Shown here: positions 11,700 through 23,395 of the stretch, piece by piece
How the letters are laid out: every line of letters begins with the position of its first letter
How positions within the stretch are numbered: the stretch's first letter is position 1
Assembly: GCF_020283565.1 (NCBI RefSeq)
Contig: NC_060060.1
Coordinates: 70,665,257-70,729,256, forward strand
DNA from: Trifolium pratense
Taxonomy: Eukaryota > Streptophyta > Magnoliopsida > Fabales > Fabaceae
Length of the DNA stretch: 64,000 nt
Reading direction: 5' to 3'
Position numbers and translations under genes: made by a program
The notes under the pieces: generated by a model
What the model was told of the DNA's origin: nothing
Seen by the model: only the letters and a program-made list of their open reading frames with translations
The model's database searches: none

Positions 11700-13476
11700 T
11701 CATGATAGCTCAACTATAGCCGGACGCTTTTTCGAACGGCGATTTCCCTTCTTTTTTTCATGGTCACAATCTTTATCAGAAGTATGTTTTTGATCAAGCG
11801 ACGAAGGCTTTTTACCAGTGTTTTCATAATCACAATCATCAACATTGCCATCAATTTCATCATCTTCATCAACACTACTTTCTTCTTCCGAGTCTATTTC
11901 ACTACCATCAGCAGGCAATGAAATCACGGGCTGACAACCTGAAATAGCTGACTCCGCAGCAGCCACAGCCTCAGGTGTATGAAGATCAGCAACACCAAGC
12001 ATCAAATCCTGGCAGAAATCGAAACCGGCAAAAAATATTTTAATAATCCACTATTTACAAGTCACTAATGACTATAGACATGTATGTAGAAGGATTATTG
12101 ATTTACAAAGAGAGATAAAACATTGACTGACCATTTCAATAACTTCAGATTCATTTCCTGTTAGCTCTTCAATATCATATTCCTCTGGATGGTCCTGCAT
12201 ATATTTGAACCGGAGATATAAGAAAATAGGGGGAAATTTGGTTATTTGCCAGCCTCTTAAGAAAAAATAGTTATTTCAATTAGAAATCAAGTTTTAACCT
12301 TAGCATCATTCTCCAGCCGCTTATTTGCTTCTGACATAACTCCTAGGAAGTCTTTAACTTTCCCTAAAACTGCATCAAAAACATAGTATTGTCAGTCTAT
12401 AAAAATTGTAGTTCACACTTTTAACTGTCTTTATTGGCTTTACATAACTATATTCAAACAATGATAGAAAATCTTGAACCTTGATTTTACGGTTTCAACT
12501 ACTCCATCTAGTCCTTTTTATAGGATACATATGACTTTTTAGATTCATTCAATAATTGATAGACCAGATACATCAGTTATTCAATGAATCTAAAAGTTGA
12601 ATTGTCTCTTATAAAAAGGACCAGAGGGAGTATTTCACTTAGGGTTTGTTTGATTTGTAAAAGGCAAGTACTCAACAAACTTTTAAGGTAATACACAAAA
12701 CACAACAACATAGGCAAACTTTTAAGTTACTGCACAACATATTGTCTTGTACAATGTTTTGTGAACAAAAGGTTATTTTGGTATTTTACCCAACTTGTAC
12801 TCACGAAAAAAAAAGTTGTCTAGTGGTTTAATGAAGGACAAGAATTTCAGCTTTTGTTGTTCGGTCTCTTCTTATCCCAGAAACAGTTTTAAAATCAAAC
12901 ACAAAACAACCGGAATTGTCCTATCAAATCCTTAACTTTTTAGCAGATAAAATGCACACTTATAAGTATCGGTTATTGCCTCTAACATACAGCCAGAGTA
13001 GTAGTCACGAATTCATCCAAGAAAAGCGTGACAATTTGTAGACAATATATCGCATCTAACTATGTACTCATTGCAAACAATTCAACCCTCACCTCTCCAA
13101 CGCACACAAATATACCAGCTAATAACATCATAATTGAACACGAACACAATATATAAACAATAAAAATAATTAATAATAAGGAACAATAAAAAAAAGAAAA
13201 GAAAGAGTACGTTGGCTAGGAGGAAGTGGAGCAGTGGGGAATCTCTTAGTTTGAGTGTTTGATTCTTTTTTCTTCTTCTTATTATTATAATTATTATCAC
13301 AAACAAGAAGAGTGGTTTCTGCAAATTAAAACAAAAATTACTTCATCAAATCATTAGAAAAATAAATGAATAAATAAATAAATAATTGAATTGGAGGAGA
13401 AAGAAGAAAAAGTGAGACCTAAGGGCGTGGGGTTCTGCTCCTCCAATTGAAGAAGCTCTTTGCTCCTCTCTGTCAT
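11700..13476 (-). CDS. NOPCHAP1: NOP protein chaperone 1 family protein (DUF4598), 5 exons
   Basis: Minus-strand exons 13476-13419, 13318-13211, 12369-12299, 12194-12132 and 12008-11700 join in phase to about 202 residues. The core resembles human C12orf45/NOPCHAP1: a helix LLGKVKDFLGVMSEANKRLE, then YDIEELTG and SEVIEMDLMLGVADL, matching the family pattern 'V..FLP.M..AN..L ... NIE ... VI.MD.ALF'. An acidic Ser/Asp/Glu stretch at about residues 135-160 and a basic tail near KKKGNRRSKKRP follow. In humans this family links NOP58 to the R2TP/RUVBL machinery for box C/D snoRNP assembly; a similar nuclear role here is inferred. The start MTERSKELLQLEEQ is the first ATG after a short leader. A Stowaway MITE lies in intron 2, and an hAT element sits 120 bp upstream of the ATG. 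Confidence 0.77.
12502..12630. mobile_element. Stowaway-type MITE in NOPCHAP1 intron 2
   Basis: The 129-bp element has terminal inverted repeats, CTCCATCTAGTCCTTTTTAT on the left and its imperfect complement ending GGACCAGAGGGAG on the right. It is flanked by TA on both sides. CTCCCTCnG termini and a TA target duplication are the hallmarks of Tc1/mariner-derived Stowaway MITEs. Confidence 0.8.
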
Positions 13477-13596
13477 ATTTTCAGTTGTTGTGTCTTCTCT
13501 CACTCTTGCCTCTGTTTCTAATGTGTTATGTTACTTTGAAATTTTGCTGGGAAACGAGAGCAATATATAGCATAAGGTTAGGGAAAGGGTTCGAGC

Positions 13597-14732
13597 CAGT
13601 GGCGATTCCAGTAATATTAGAGAGCCTAGGCAAAATTTTGGAGGGAATTTTATCAACCAAATTTCTAGATACAATAATATTTAAAAGACAAAGTTGTTTC
13701 TGCAATTCAAAAACATATTTAAATTACATTAGTACTTCTCTTTTTATGCAAAAGAAAATATTCTTCACAATATACACTTGTAGTATGCCTATTGTAAGGC
13801 TTGGTCAATTATGAAATCAACATAATATAATGTAATTTCCCCTAATGAAAGAAATCCATAACAAACAACTGTGAGAAAGAAACTGATATCTGATCAACGA
13901 GACTACATTTCAAACTGAATACAAATATCACAAGACTATCTTATTCTTATTTAATTTTGTGTATAAGATCAAACTGATCAAGAATACAAGGTTTGTCATC
14001 AGCTTATAAAAGAAAGAAAGTGCTTCATCAACAAAGGTGATTTTGATCCATCAAAGTGAACACAACACAAATGTCCACAATTAAACAAAGTTTTAGTTGC
14101 AGTTACGATGACAATAATATCACAAAGTAGAAAATCACCAAGTTAGTTTACAACAAGAGGCATCATGAAATCAAATAGTTTTTAGAACAAAAACCCTTCA
14201 TTCTCACTATTTTAGAACAAAAACACTATTGCAGAACCAACCAAAACTACTTATTTATATAACCAAAACAGCTTATTTATATAATCACTTAACAATCAAA
14301 ACAGCTTAATAAATTTAAAATTCAAAACAACACCAAATCATCAAACAAAGATTCTAGATTGAGAAGGTTAGGTTGTTAAAAATTAATTGCAGTATGTTAG
14401 TTTGCTTACCTGAAACGAGACGAAGAGAAAGAGTGAGTGCGGTGCGGCGCGGTGAGCTGAGCAGTGGTGCGGCTGCGGCGGAAGATTGAACGGCGTTACG
14501 GCGAGGTGAGGGAGAGAGATTGAGAGCAGTGAGAGAGGGATTGAGAGCGGCGGCCGGTGGCGGTGGGTGAGAGAGGAACAGCGATTTTGAGAGAGAGGGA
14601 TCGAGAAAGAGAAAGCAAATTCTAACTCTTCCTTTTTCTGTTTTTGTTTTCATTTAAAAAAAAAAAATATATATATATATATATAAGAAGGGCAGCCCAG
14701 GCACGACGTGCCCGGCGGTATACTCGCCACTG
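13597..14732. mobile_element. Non-autonomous hAT element with 8-bp target duplication
   Basis: The element starts CAGTGGCGA and ends with the complement TCGCCACTG. It is bracketed by the perfect 8-bp duplication GTTCGAGC (13589-13596 and 14733-14740), the signature of the hAT superfamily. The 1136-bp interior has no transposase. Its right third (about 14410-14600) is unusually GC-rich and, read on the minus strand, looks like a 5' leader exon ending in a good donor (CAG|GTAAGC). It is therefore probably a deletion derivative that kept the promoter and leader of an autonomous element. It lies 120 bp upstream of the NOPCHAP1-like start codon. Confidence 0.85.
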
Positions 14733-15004
14733 GTTCGAGCAATAGACAAAATTAAATTAAATATATATATATAATTTACTTTAACATCAAATCTAATCCG
14801 TTGATTCTTTCTAATCGAAGGGTTTATAAAAAAATCATGGGACTGTGTGAGCACTCTATTTTTTTTTATCCCCAAATCGCTAATTTTATGTTTGGTCGCC
14901 ACCTCTTCTATCAAAATCTGGGATCGTTATCTCGTTTAATCCCTCTCTCCGGGGAACAACTATGGACATTCACCATCCAAAAGAATATGGATTCCAAAGT
15001 TTGA

Positions 15005-15175
15005 TGTGTGTGTTTGGTTTAGCGGCTCCTAAAATTGAGTTTGGTAGAATTGAGTTTGACAGAATTGATTTTAGTTAAAAGTGAATTGGCCAGAATTAAT
15101 TTATGTTTGGATAGATTATCTAAAAGTGATTCTCAACCTTTAATGTTGTTTGGTAATTTGGAGTTAAAATTGCTT
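15005..15175 (+). repeat. Dispersed legume repeat, also present inverted near 30.7 kb
   Basis: The stretch with GAATTGAGTTTG and ATTTATGTTTGGATA motifs is similar, in inverse orientation, to 30655-30775. It looks like a fragment of a MITE-like family whose ends read 'TGTTTGG'. No target duplication could be defined. Confidence 0.5.
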
Positions 15176-16124
15176 TTAAATGTGGAAATTACCAAAAGGG
15201 TATAATATATTAATATACAATATCAAGATAAATATGGAATGAGCACACGTTCATTTTATCTAAAATTATAATATGGATTTTAATGTTCACACATTCATTT
15301 TAAATAGTATTTAATTGATAATAATAATTTTTAAATTTAGTAAAAAAAAAAAACTTATGTGCTGTAAAAGAAAGGGATAATTTACAAGTTATTCCAACAC
15401 TAATTACACAAGCCCCAGATCTTTGTACCAAAAAAATAAAAACAAAATAATGTCTAGATCTCTATCATTGTTGTCAAACAAATTGAGCACCACCCATCAC
15501 CGATTCGCCGCCGTATATAACAAGCATACCACGACCATGCTTTTCCCTTTTCTACTGTTTCTTCTTTCTCCTTCCTCCCATCTTTCAATATTCTTCTCTC
15601 ATCCAACAACCATGCTTTTTCTTTTTCTCTCAACACATAAACCCCATCATCATGTAACACACAAAAAAAAAAAAAAACCCACGCATTATGAAGGAGACAA
15701 ATTGGCGTTGTTGTGGATTTTAGATGGAAGAAACAACATGCAAGAAATTGTGGATTTTAGATGCAATGAGTGAGAGTTGTGGATCTGGGTTAGTACAGTG
15801 TTGATCAATAAATTCTTGTAAGAATAATTGATGACAGTGAACAAGGGCAATGAAGGAATAAACTGAACAATGAAGCCGTAAAGTAAACAACCTTTGAAGA
15901 ATTGATTTTGGGTCACCGCAGTAGAGCTTAATAACGTTAATGGAGACTTTTGACTTTTCACACTGGCAATTGATTACACATTATGTTAGTTACTGGACAA
16001 ATGATATGAATTGGTATCACAGATATGTCTACGTTCAAGTGAGCCTACCTTTTATAACCATTCGATATATTTATTGTGTCATCAACATTGAATAGTAACG
16101 TTTACTTAAAAATAACTCAATGTA

Positions 16125-16265
16125 AGATTAGTTGGTTTAGTAGTGATTGACACTAAATTTGATATTGAGGATCATAGTTCGATTTCCAACAAATGTGATT
16201 ACGAGGAGACTGAAACTACTTGATGTCACTCCCAAACTAGATTAAACTGGTGTTAAAAGACAAAA
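16125..16265 (+). repeat. tRNA-derived SINE, family A
   Basis: A box-like TAGTTGGTTTAGTAGTGA is followed about 55 bp later by the B-box-like AGTTCGATTTCC. A body then contains CTGAAACTACTTGATGTCA. Clear relatives lie at 36030, 40400 and 44405 (plus) and at 45125 and 45290 (minus). The layout of a tRNA head plus an unrelated body is that of plant SINEs. Confidence 0.6.
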
Positions 16266-17174
16266 TAAATTAAAAAATAACACCGACAATAAATTGGTTG
16301 ACAGAGTAGAATCTCTCGTGTGGTCCTATATATTTTTTGACGAAAATTAATCATTATGCGATAAAATTTTTGTAGTTTTCTTTTAGAGCAAATTCATAAC
16401 GCTATTATAATAACATAAAAAAATTATTAAAAAAAAAAAAAAACTCACAACGACCTCGTACACGTAGTTCTGCCTGACCCTAGGAGTATTTTTCATCAAC
16501 TAATTAAAATAGTATGGTGTTAAATAAATTTTTGGTCTTATAAATATTTTGAATTTTCTTTTTAATTTTTCTAAAAAATATTCATAATTTTTGGTTCTTA
16601 AATATTTTTTGTCACAATTTATATAGCCCCTACTTTTAATTAACTCGTGTGTACTTTTAAATTCTTGAATGAATTTTTTTTATTCATGTTTATAATATTA
16701 TAAAAATCTCTTCCGCAAAAATTAAAAAAATGGGTTTGGACAGTAGTAATACACTATAGATCATTGGTTTCATTCCCGGTCATTGTAAACCAAAAAAAAT
16801 ACACGACCACAGAAAAAAAATTAAAATTTAAAATAATATACACGGACTAACTGAAAAAGACCAAAAATCATGACATAAAATATTTGAGATAAAAATTTAA
16901 TAATTTTTTTTTTTAAAATATGGTCTTGTGATTGTGCCATATTTTGGTTTAGTCCCGCTATTTTTAATCCCTATCCCTAATGTGACTTTAAAAAAAATTA
17001 TGAAAAGTAAAGGTGTGCCACATGGCCCACTCACATTACACCACATGACAGAGTAAAGTCCCACTTCATATGTCATCGGGAGATTTTTTTTTCTTTCTTG
17101 GTAAACTAAAAGTATCTTCTGCGTGCAACTGCGGAGATTAATCTCCTGAAGGTAACTGAGATTCATTTAAGGGG

Positions 17175-17285
17175 TTGAACTCCCCCAACCAACAAATGTT
17201 TCTCCATATGCACCGTCCGGGAATCGAACTCGGGACCAAATGGTTAAAGGACCCAAGTATCTACCACTTGTGTCATATGCTGGTT
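17175..17285 (-). repeat. tRNA-derived SINE fragment, another family
   Basis: Read on the minus strand, GACACAAGTGGTAGATA is followed by GAGTTCGATTCCCGG, a near-perfect tRNA B box. No full cloverleaf forms and there is no acceptor stem. A retroposed tRNA-like head is therefore more likely than a functional tRNA. Confidence 0.5.
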
Positions 17286-17429
17286 CATCAGAAGATTTTT
17301 TTTAATGAAAAAGTCTCATTTACTTTTACTTTATATTTATATTTGTATTTATATTATTATTATTATTATTATTATTTAATTCGGAAATAAAACAAAAAGA
17401 AAATCAAAATACAAAACTGAAGTAAGTCA

Positions 17430-17515
17430 CTAAGTTTGGTCTATTGGTGATGAATTTAGATAGTATATTAGAGATTTTTGGTTCAATACTCTACTCATCG
17501 TAAACCAAAAACAAA
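17430..17515 (+). repeat. SINE-like repeat, family B
   Basis: GTTTGGTCTATTGGTGATG followed by TTGGTTCAATACTC and a 3' 'GTAAACCAAAAAC' tail matches the repeat in CPL2 intron 11 in layout. A truncated relative with a better B box (GGTTTCATTCCCGG) lies at about 16735-16800. Confidence 0.5.
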
Positions 17516-18854
17516 AGTGAAGTTGCGTATGAGTTTTGAAGAACATGGAGGAACATTTGTGTTTTGAACAAAGGGTGAAAATGGTTTGCAAAATTCAACC
17601 GTTAATCTCTTGTGAAATTGCTCACTAAATCCCTTGCAATATTAAACCCTAATTAATCCCCTTGCAAATTTGCTCCATTTGTGTTTTGAGGACAATGGAT
17701 GGAGAAACAATTTTGAACAATGATTTTATAGTGTTGAGCCCTCAATGATGAAGATGAAACAATGAAAGGAAGAAACAATGAATGAGGAATTAACAAAGAT
17801 GAAGATGAAATTGGAGTTGGGTAGTGGTCACCAAGGCACATTGATGGATGAAGAACAACCCATGAGTGGTGAGGTTGAAGATTTGAAGATGAAGGAAGAA
17901 GAAAAAATGGTTTATGTGAGGTTAAGATCATCCAACAAGACAACTATTTCAGCCACATGATCATGTCCTTTGTCACGGTGCTCATACTCGTGTTGTCATG
18001 ATAGAGGCCTTCTTCATGATCGAGATCATGCTCTTCATCGGATAGAGTATTTAGGATAACGATAACTCTTAGATCAAAATTTTGAACGAACATTAGAAAA
18101 TCAAATTCATTGAGTATGGTGTCACATTTAGTTTTTGAAGTATTTCTAGCTTTGTTCGTTTCCATTTTATATAATCAAATACATTATACATGTTTGTTGT
18201 ATATTGAATAGAATCCAAGAACCATGAAATCTAATTATTTGATTAGAAATGAAACAATATTAATTGCTTAGTCAAAACTAAGTAGCTTAATTCACATATG
18301 CATTTAATAATAATCATTACATGTTTTTCAAAAAAAAAAAAAGAGTAGCTTAATTAACACATACATTTAATTATATCGTCACACATTGTAGTATTAATTA
18401 ATTTTTAAAATACAGTACACAACTATTCATATCTTAAAGTATAATAATTGAATTTTTGTTCAAAACTTTTTGTCCCCGTGCGCATATCGTAAATTTTACG
18501 TATCAGTATTATGAACCACAGTATTCTAAAAACCAATGTCTACCTACTTCAATAAATTTTCAATCTCATGTTCAAAGATAGAACGCTATCAGCATTAGTA
18601 ACCAAAATAATGAGGTCTGAATAAGTTTATGTTGGTGTAACCAAACAAGCAGTAACAACAAAGTATTTGATTAAGCACCATCCCCAACTTCTCTCCCCAT
18701 CAGGTGGCTAAATTTTTATAAATCGTCAAGGTCCCCAATTCACACTAAACATAACTAAAAACTATTGTATTAACAATTTGAGCTTGATAACCATTAAGTC
18801 ATTGTGAACACAGTACTTTGTATCATACCAAGCATTGCTGCAGAAGAGAGTCAG

Positions 18855-21800
18855 CTACTCATCATCGTCTTGATCAAAATCCTTAACCTTCACATCGGCA
18901 TCTTCTCCATATTGAATGCAGTTGTCAATTTGAGCCAATACATATTGTATGCTGTAAATGGGAAGAATCCAACAGTAAGTACAAAACAAAAATCGGTTTA
19001 TTTTGGGGGGTAGGGAAGCACTACAGAAACAGAGGTCATAAAAAGAATGGCAGAACATCCAAAATGCAAAATAGATAAGAGACTAACCATGGGGTTTTAA
19101 CACGAGCGGTAAAGTGGTTCATTTCGGTAGTTTACCGAAATATCATTTTTGGCTTTTTAAGAGCTGGACTTTATTAATCAAAATTAGTTGAAATTCCTAA
19201 GTTTCAAACAAATAAATGAACATAAACCGCTCTACAGCATAGTGAAAATAAATCAAGAACAAGTGCATTCCTCGAAATGAGGAAGCTCCATTCATGGTTG
19301 AACAAATAGTTAAGAATGCTACCATCAAAACAATATACCCAAACCGTGTTCATATAATAAAAACCAAGTCTGTTGCACACTCTTAGAATTTGAACTTACA
19401 GCCTAACTCAACCCTACAAAACCAGCTTGTAAGATAGAATTGGCTAAGCCAGTTATAAAATAAGTCAATCAAATAAGTCAATCAAATATTTTGAAATAAT
19501 GGTGACAAAGACAATCAAATAAGTCATACTTTCTTAGGCTTTGAAAACACAACTCATAGTTAATGTATGCCATGTTATTTGAGTTCAACAGTTTATAATT
19601 TGAGTTCAACTTAATGTACAACAACCATAACTTGAATTCAACTTAATGTATGCAATGTTATTTCATGAAAACAATTTACAACAGCTTATAACTTTCAACT
19701 TTACTATTTCAACATCATCAACAGTATTTATTCGATATACGATGAACAGTTTACTAGAGAAAGAGCACCATATACTTTATATAACAACAATATAACACCA
19801 TTTACAAAATGAACAGGAAGAAAGGTAAGCAGTAAAAAGATAGAAGTGTGTACCTTTTTTCTTTCCTCAAGTCTAGTGGTATAAAACTCACCATGCTATA
19901 ACTACTTACCTGTTGACAAAGGAATGAATGAATAAATTAACTATTAACTAAATAAATAAGCTGATGGGATTGAAAACAATCATTGCATAACTTAATTGAT
20001 ATCTAGGAAGCTTCAGCAGTAAGAGAATAATCAGAAATGTCGTTCCATAATTAGAGTATTATGCAAATGAGTTGAAACGGAACTTTCAATCCTTTCCAAG
20101 ACTTGGAATGAACAAATGAGGTCCATTCACCATTTCCACAAAAAATGGGATTAGAAGAGAAAAATAGCAGAAATATAAAACCCGCAAGACAAACTAACGT
20201 AATTATAGCAGGAAGATTCTAGGACATGATAATGCAACAAGGTCAGCGTGGTAGATTGGATACATGACTTGCTGTTTCAGTCTAAAAAGGGAAAAACATA
20301 TTGGCCATCGCAAATTACTCTATTTTATTATTTAAAGAAATTGGCGCAGTACAGCTATGTGAAAATCATGGTTATGGTTAGGTATGCACACAGCCAAAAT
20401 ATCATACCAAAAGACGAAAACTAAACCACACTCGGAATCTTGCCTGGAATGCAATCAACATTCATGCTTACTAGACATCAACCAAGTATTGTATTGCTTT
20501 TTCAAAATAAGAATCAATTCAAATACTTAATATAGACCATAATCTATTAAAATCAACTTTAATTAAGTCAAAAATAATTCTAATGAAGTTGTTATCTAAG
20601 TTTCCTAGTATCTTACATTCTACAAAATCTCAGCACCTGTACGACAAAACTGCTAATTGCTAGTCAATGGTTTGCCAATGAAAACCAAGAAAATGAATGA
20701 ATACATACTTTACAATATTACTGATGGGGGATACATTCTTAAAATAGTCATAGGTTACACACCAGTTCAATCAAAGCTTTATTCAACTTTGCATACTGAG
20801 GAGCCATCCGTTTGTTCAATTCAGACAGTAAAAAGGTAGGTTCTGGATCCAAGAATCTAAGAGCATAAAAAATACATAAATTAGAATTAGAATTTGAACA
20901 AATAAAGCAGCGGAAACAAATAACAAAAAACAAAAACAGCGGAAACAAATTAGTGAAAGAAAATGACAGTAATTACTCTTCAAGATCCTTTTTGTTAGTC
21001 ACAAGGTCCATTTTTGAGAGGATATTGACATGAGGTAGTTCAAGTTGAACCATTGCAGAAAGGGAAGCCATGCATCCACTGATAAATTTGGTCACATCTA
21101 CCATGAACTGGAATATTTCAAAATCATTATCCAATAAAATTAAGAAGAAAACAAATAATGGGAAGTCTAACGGAACGTGAGTGAGTCAAAAGCTTAAAAG
21201 AAAGCATGATTTAAGCTAAAATTGCAAAACTATCACTAACCTGTGAATCAAGTAAGTACACAACACATACATTAAAATTTCTCCTTTTCAAATGTTCAAC
21301 AAAATTCCGAAACACTGGCACATGTGAATAAAGTTCTATCTGACCTGCAAAACATTACAAGGATGGTTTAATTGATCATATTTTGTCAAACCAATTGCAA
21401 CCAAAAAAACTTAATAATCAATTTTAATACAATTAACTTTAGGCTACACAAACTGGTCATGTAAATATTAAAAGGGCAAATATTAGAATAAGCAGTAGTT
21501 GCATTATACTACCAATTCTGTTTCTGTAGCTTGCATGCTATGCAACTGCAATTGATACAACATTATCACCTCACAATCCCACAATTCTCATAATTGTAAT
21601 ATTTTGATACCAGTGCATAAAAATATAAACGACAAATAACTAGAGAAATGGGCATTAATACCAGGGCAATCAAAAACCAAGTACTCGTCATCCAAATAAT
21701 TGTCCAGCTCCTCATCAAGCCAATCGTTTAGGTTATCTTCAAGGTGTCTAAGTATAATAATTAAGGCGACAAAATCTCAACAGCAAAAGAAAGTACATAA

Positions 21801-23395
21801 TGTTGTCGTTAATTTCATTAAAGACACAGAGCGTACATTTTAAGAGAACAAATGAAAAGGATACTCCATGCAGTATACAAGGCCACCATTAGGACCTAAC
21901 CCAAGCTCTTCCATAACATCATCCAGGGAAATGAGTTCCCTTACATCTGCAAACATTTAAGCCCAAAATAGTAAAGATCCATATGAAACAAGAAACCCGA
22001 AGTCACAAAAGAAGAAGCCACACAACACATTCTGTTTACCCATCGCAACAGGATAGTCAAAATTTTCAGCAGCTGGATCAAGGTTCACAATATGTATTGC
22101 CCGTCGTACAGTTTCACAGTGTTTGTACAAACTCGAGCAATATGTAGACTAATCAACAAAGAGAAACACATGTTAATAATTATCTCAACATTTAATCAAT
22201 GAAAGGGAATAGTATTGTGAATACATCAAGACCCAGTTTGAATAAACATCTTAATTAAGGACTTTTAGCATAAATGCTTATCATATAAGTGCTTATGTAT
22301 AAACTATTTATTAGGCAAAATATAAAATAAATTCAAATTATTTTCATATAAGCTATAAGGTGTTCTCATAAGCTATCTTGGAGAAGCTTATGGAAATAAG
22401 CTGAAAATAGCTTATGGGGATGAGTTCGAAGTTGGTTCCAATCCATAAGTTCCCACAAACAGATGTTTATGCCATTAAATAAATAAGCTCAAAAATGTTA
22501 ATTGAAACAGGTCCCGAGTCGATTTGGATCCTCAGCAGCGGCAACCTCTGCTGCAGTGCCTGCTGCTGGATCCTGACCCTTCAATTGATCCACCTTTAAG
22601 TTTCAAATTAATTCATAAAGCACGATATCAAACCTCTGCTGTTCCTCTTTAACTTCACATGCTTAACAAATCCTCTTTAATTTCCATCTTATCTTTTATA
22701 TATCCATTTTCTTACCTTCAATTACCTGTTTACATATTTTTCTTAGTGATTACAATATTAAGTGTATGCTTTCTTTCAAACATAAATCAAAATCAGACCC
22801 AGAATTAAACCGTAAAAAGAAGAAAAATCATGCAAAAAAATCTACCAATGCCCATTCATCACCAAGGAGTATAAAAGAGAAAGAACACAATTTCAAAGTT
22901 AGTTCTTTGCGGTGAAGGAAGCATTGGCTGTGAGACCAGCATCATTCTCAACAAGTTTCAAATATAAATTAGATGGACAAATTAGTGAGGATTAAAATTT
23001 CAAATCGCGCAAAACCAATTATCGTAGCATAAAAGAAATCGGTGCCCAGAGATTGGAACAGAGCATGTTTGTTGCTTTCTCTGTATGCGTTCTATTATCC
23101 CAGGAACCAGAAAATAAAGAAAGCGGCGTGAGTAAAACTTTGCGGTGCACATATTCCTGTTTGCTTCCTAATAGGTTTAATTACATACTTTAAATATTAA
23201 TATGGATTACTATGGAATTTAAAGGTGGATCAATTGAAGGGTCAGGATCCAGCAGCAGGCACCGCAGCAGAGGTTGCCGCTGCTGAGGATCCAAATCGGT
23301 CCCAAGTACAGAATATTTAGTAGTTTAACAGAGCAAAAACAATGAATTACCTTGCCACTACCAGCAGGACCTATAACAAGTTGTGCATAACCCAT
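18855..23395 (-). CDS. GPN3: GPN-loop GTPase 3 (complete, nine coding exons)
   Basis: Small GTPase of the GPN family, which helps assemble and import RNA polymerase II and III. Minus-strand coding exons are 23395-23351, 22148-22040, 21946-21865, 21747-21662, 21344-21241, 21107-20977, 20856-20763, 19909-19854 and 18951-18855. They join in phase to about 267 residues, close to the family length. The protein starts [15 protein letters not shown], carrying the P-loop (GPAGSGK, residues 9-15) followed by STYC. The diagnostic Gly-Pro-Asn insert is LGPNGGL (GPN at 69-71), the G3 region is VFDCPGQIE, and the G4-like SKMD is at 173-176. The tail is acidic (DFDQDDDE). A 5' UTR exon probably lies at about 24148-24245 and joins the exon containing the ATG at about 23478. 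Exon 8's acceptor is the least certain, because it gives VSSYSMV where relatives have I-D-D/E-YSMV. The first coding intron holds a Mutator-like element. Confidence 0.93.
19380..19450 (+). repeat. Diverged TRIM-LTR fragment in GPN3 intron
   Basis: The stretch CTCTTAGAATTTGAA ... CTAACTCAACCCTACAAAACCAG resembles the terminal repeat of the TRIM elements at 53.0 and 54.1 kb. No second terminal repeat is seen, so it is a solo or fragmentary copy. Confidence 0.4.
22250..22490. repeat. AT-rich dispersed repeat ('AATAAGCTTATG' type) in GPN3 intron
   Basis: Repeated motifs such as CATAAGCTAT and ATAAGCTTATG recur here, at 48900-49060 and at 54590-54720. They look like one MITE-like family common in legume introns. 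Element ends were not resolved. Confidence 0.4.
22520..23298. mobile_element. Mutator-like non-autonomous element in GPN3 intron
   Basis: Inverted repeats of 81 bp (22520-22600 and 23218-23298) differ at one visible position. They start CGATTTGGATCCTCAGCAGC. The flanks GTCCCGAGT (22511-22519) and GTCCCAAGT (23299-23307) are a 9-bp target duplication with one mismatch. Long terminal inverted repeats plus a 9-bp duplication point to the Mutator (MULE) superfamily. The interior of about 620 bp shows no transposase. Confidence 0.75.

Larger units (their letters stand above)
14741..18854. other. Intergenic region, repeats only
   Basis: Between the hAT element and the GPN3-like gene I find SINE fragments, poly(A)/poly(T) runs (16430-16442), an ATT microsatellite (17353-17378), and GA-rich sequence at 17700-17940. 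Frames of 60-116 codons here are low complexity or matched by nothing I know. The pair at 17653-17960 on opposite strands reflects purine-strand bias rather than genes. Confidence 0.45.

Noticed and set aside
14354..14653. 99-codon minus-strand frame with Pro/Ala/Ser-rich protein
   Set aside because: It lies within the hAT element's GC-rich leader-like exon and reads through a good splice donor, so it is probably non-coding.
15423..15773. 116-codon plus-strand frame
   Set aside because: Low-complexity Ser/Phe/His/Lys content driven by CT-rich and A-rich DNA; no recognisable family.
17175..17285. Possible tRNA gene on the minus strand (GAGTTCGATTCCCGG B box)
   Set aside because: No acceptor stem, anticodon arm or 3' terminus could be drawn; a SINE head explains the B box. 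Other B-box hits (28437, 35308, 52740) were rejected as tRNAs for the same reason.
17653..17960. Opposite-strand frames of 96 and 60 codons
   Set aside because: Explained by a GA-rich strand (AAGATGAAG-type repeats). No family match or splice sites.
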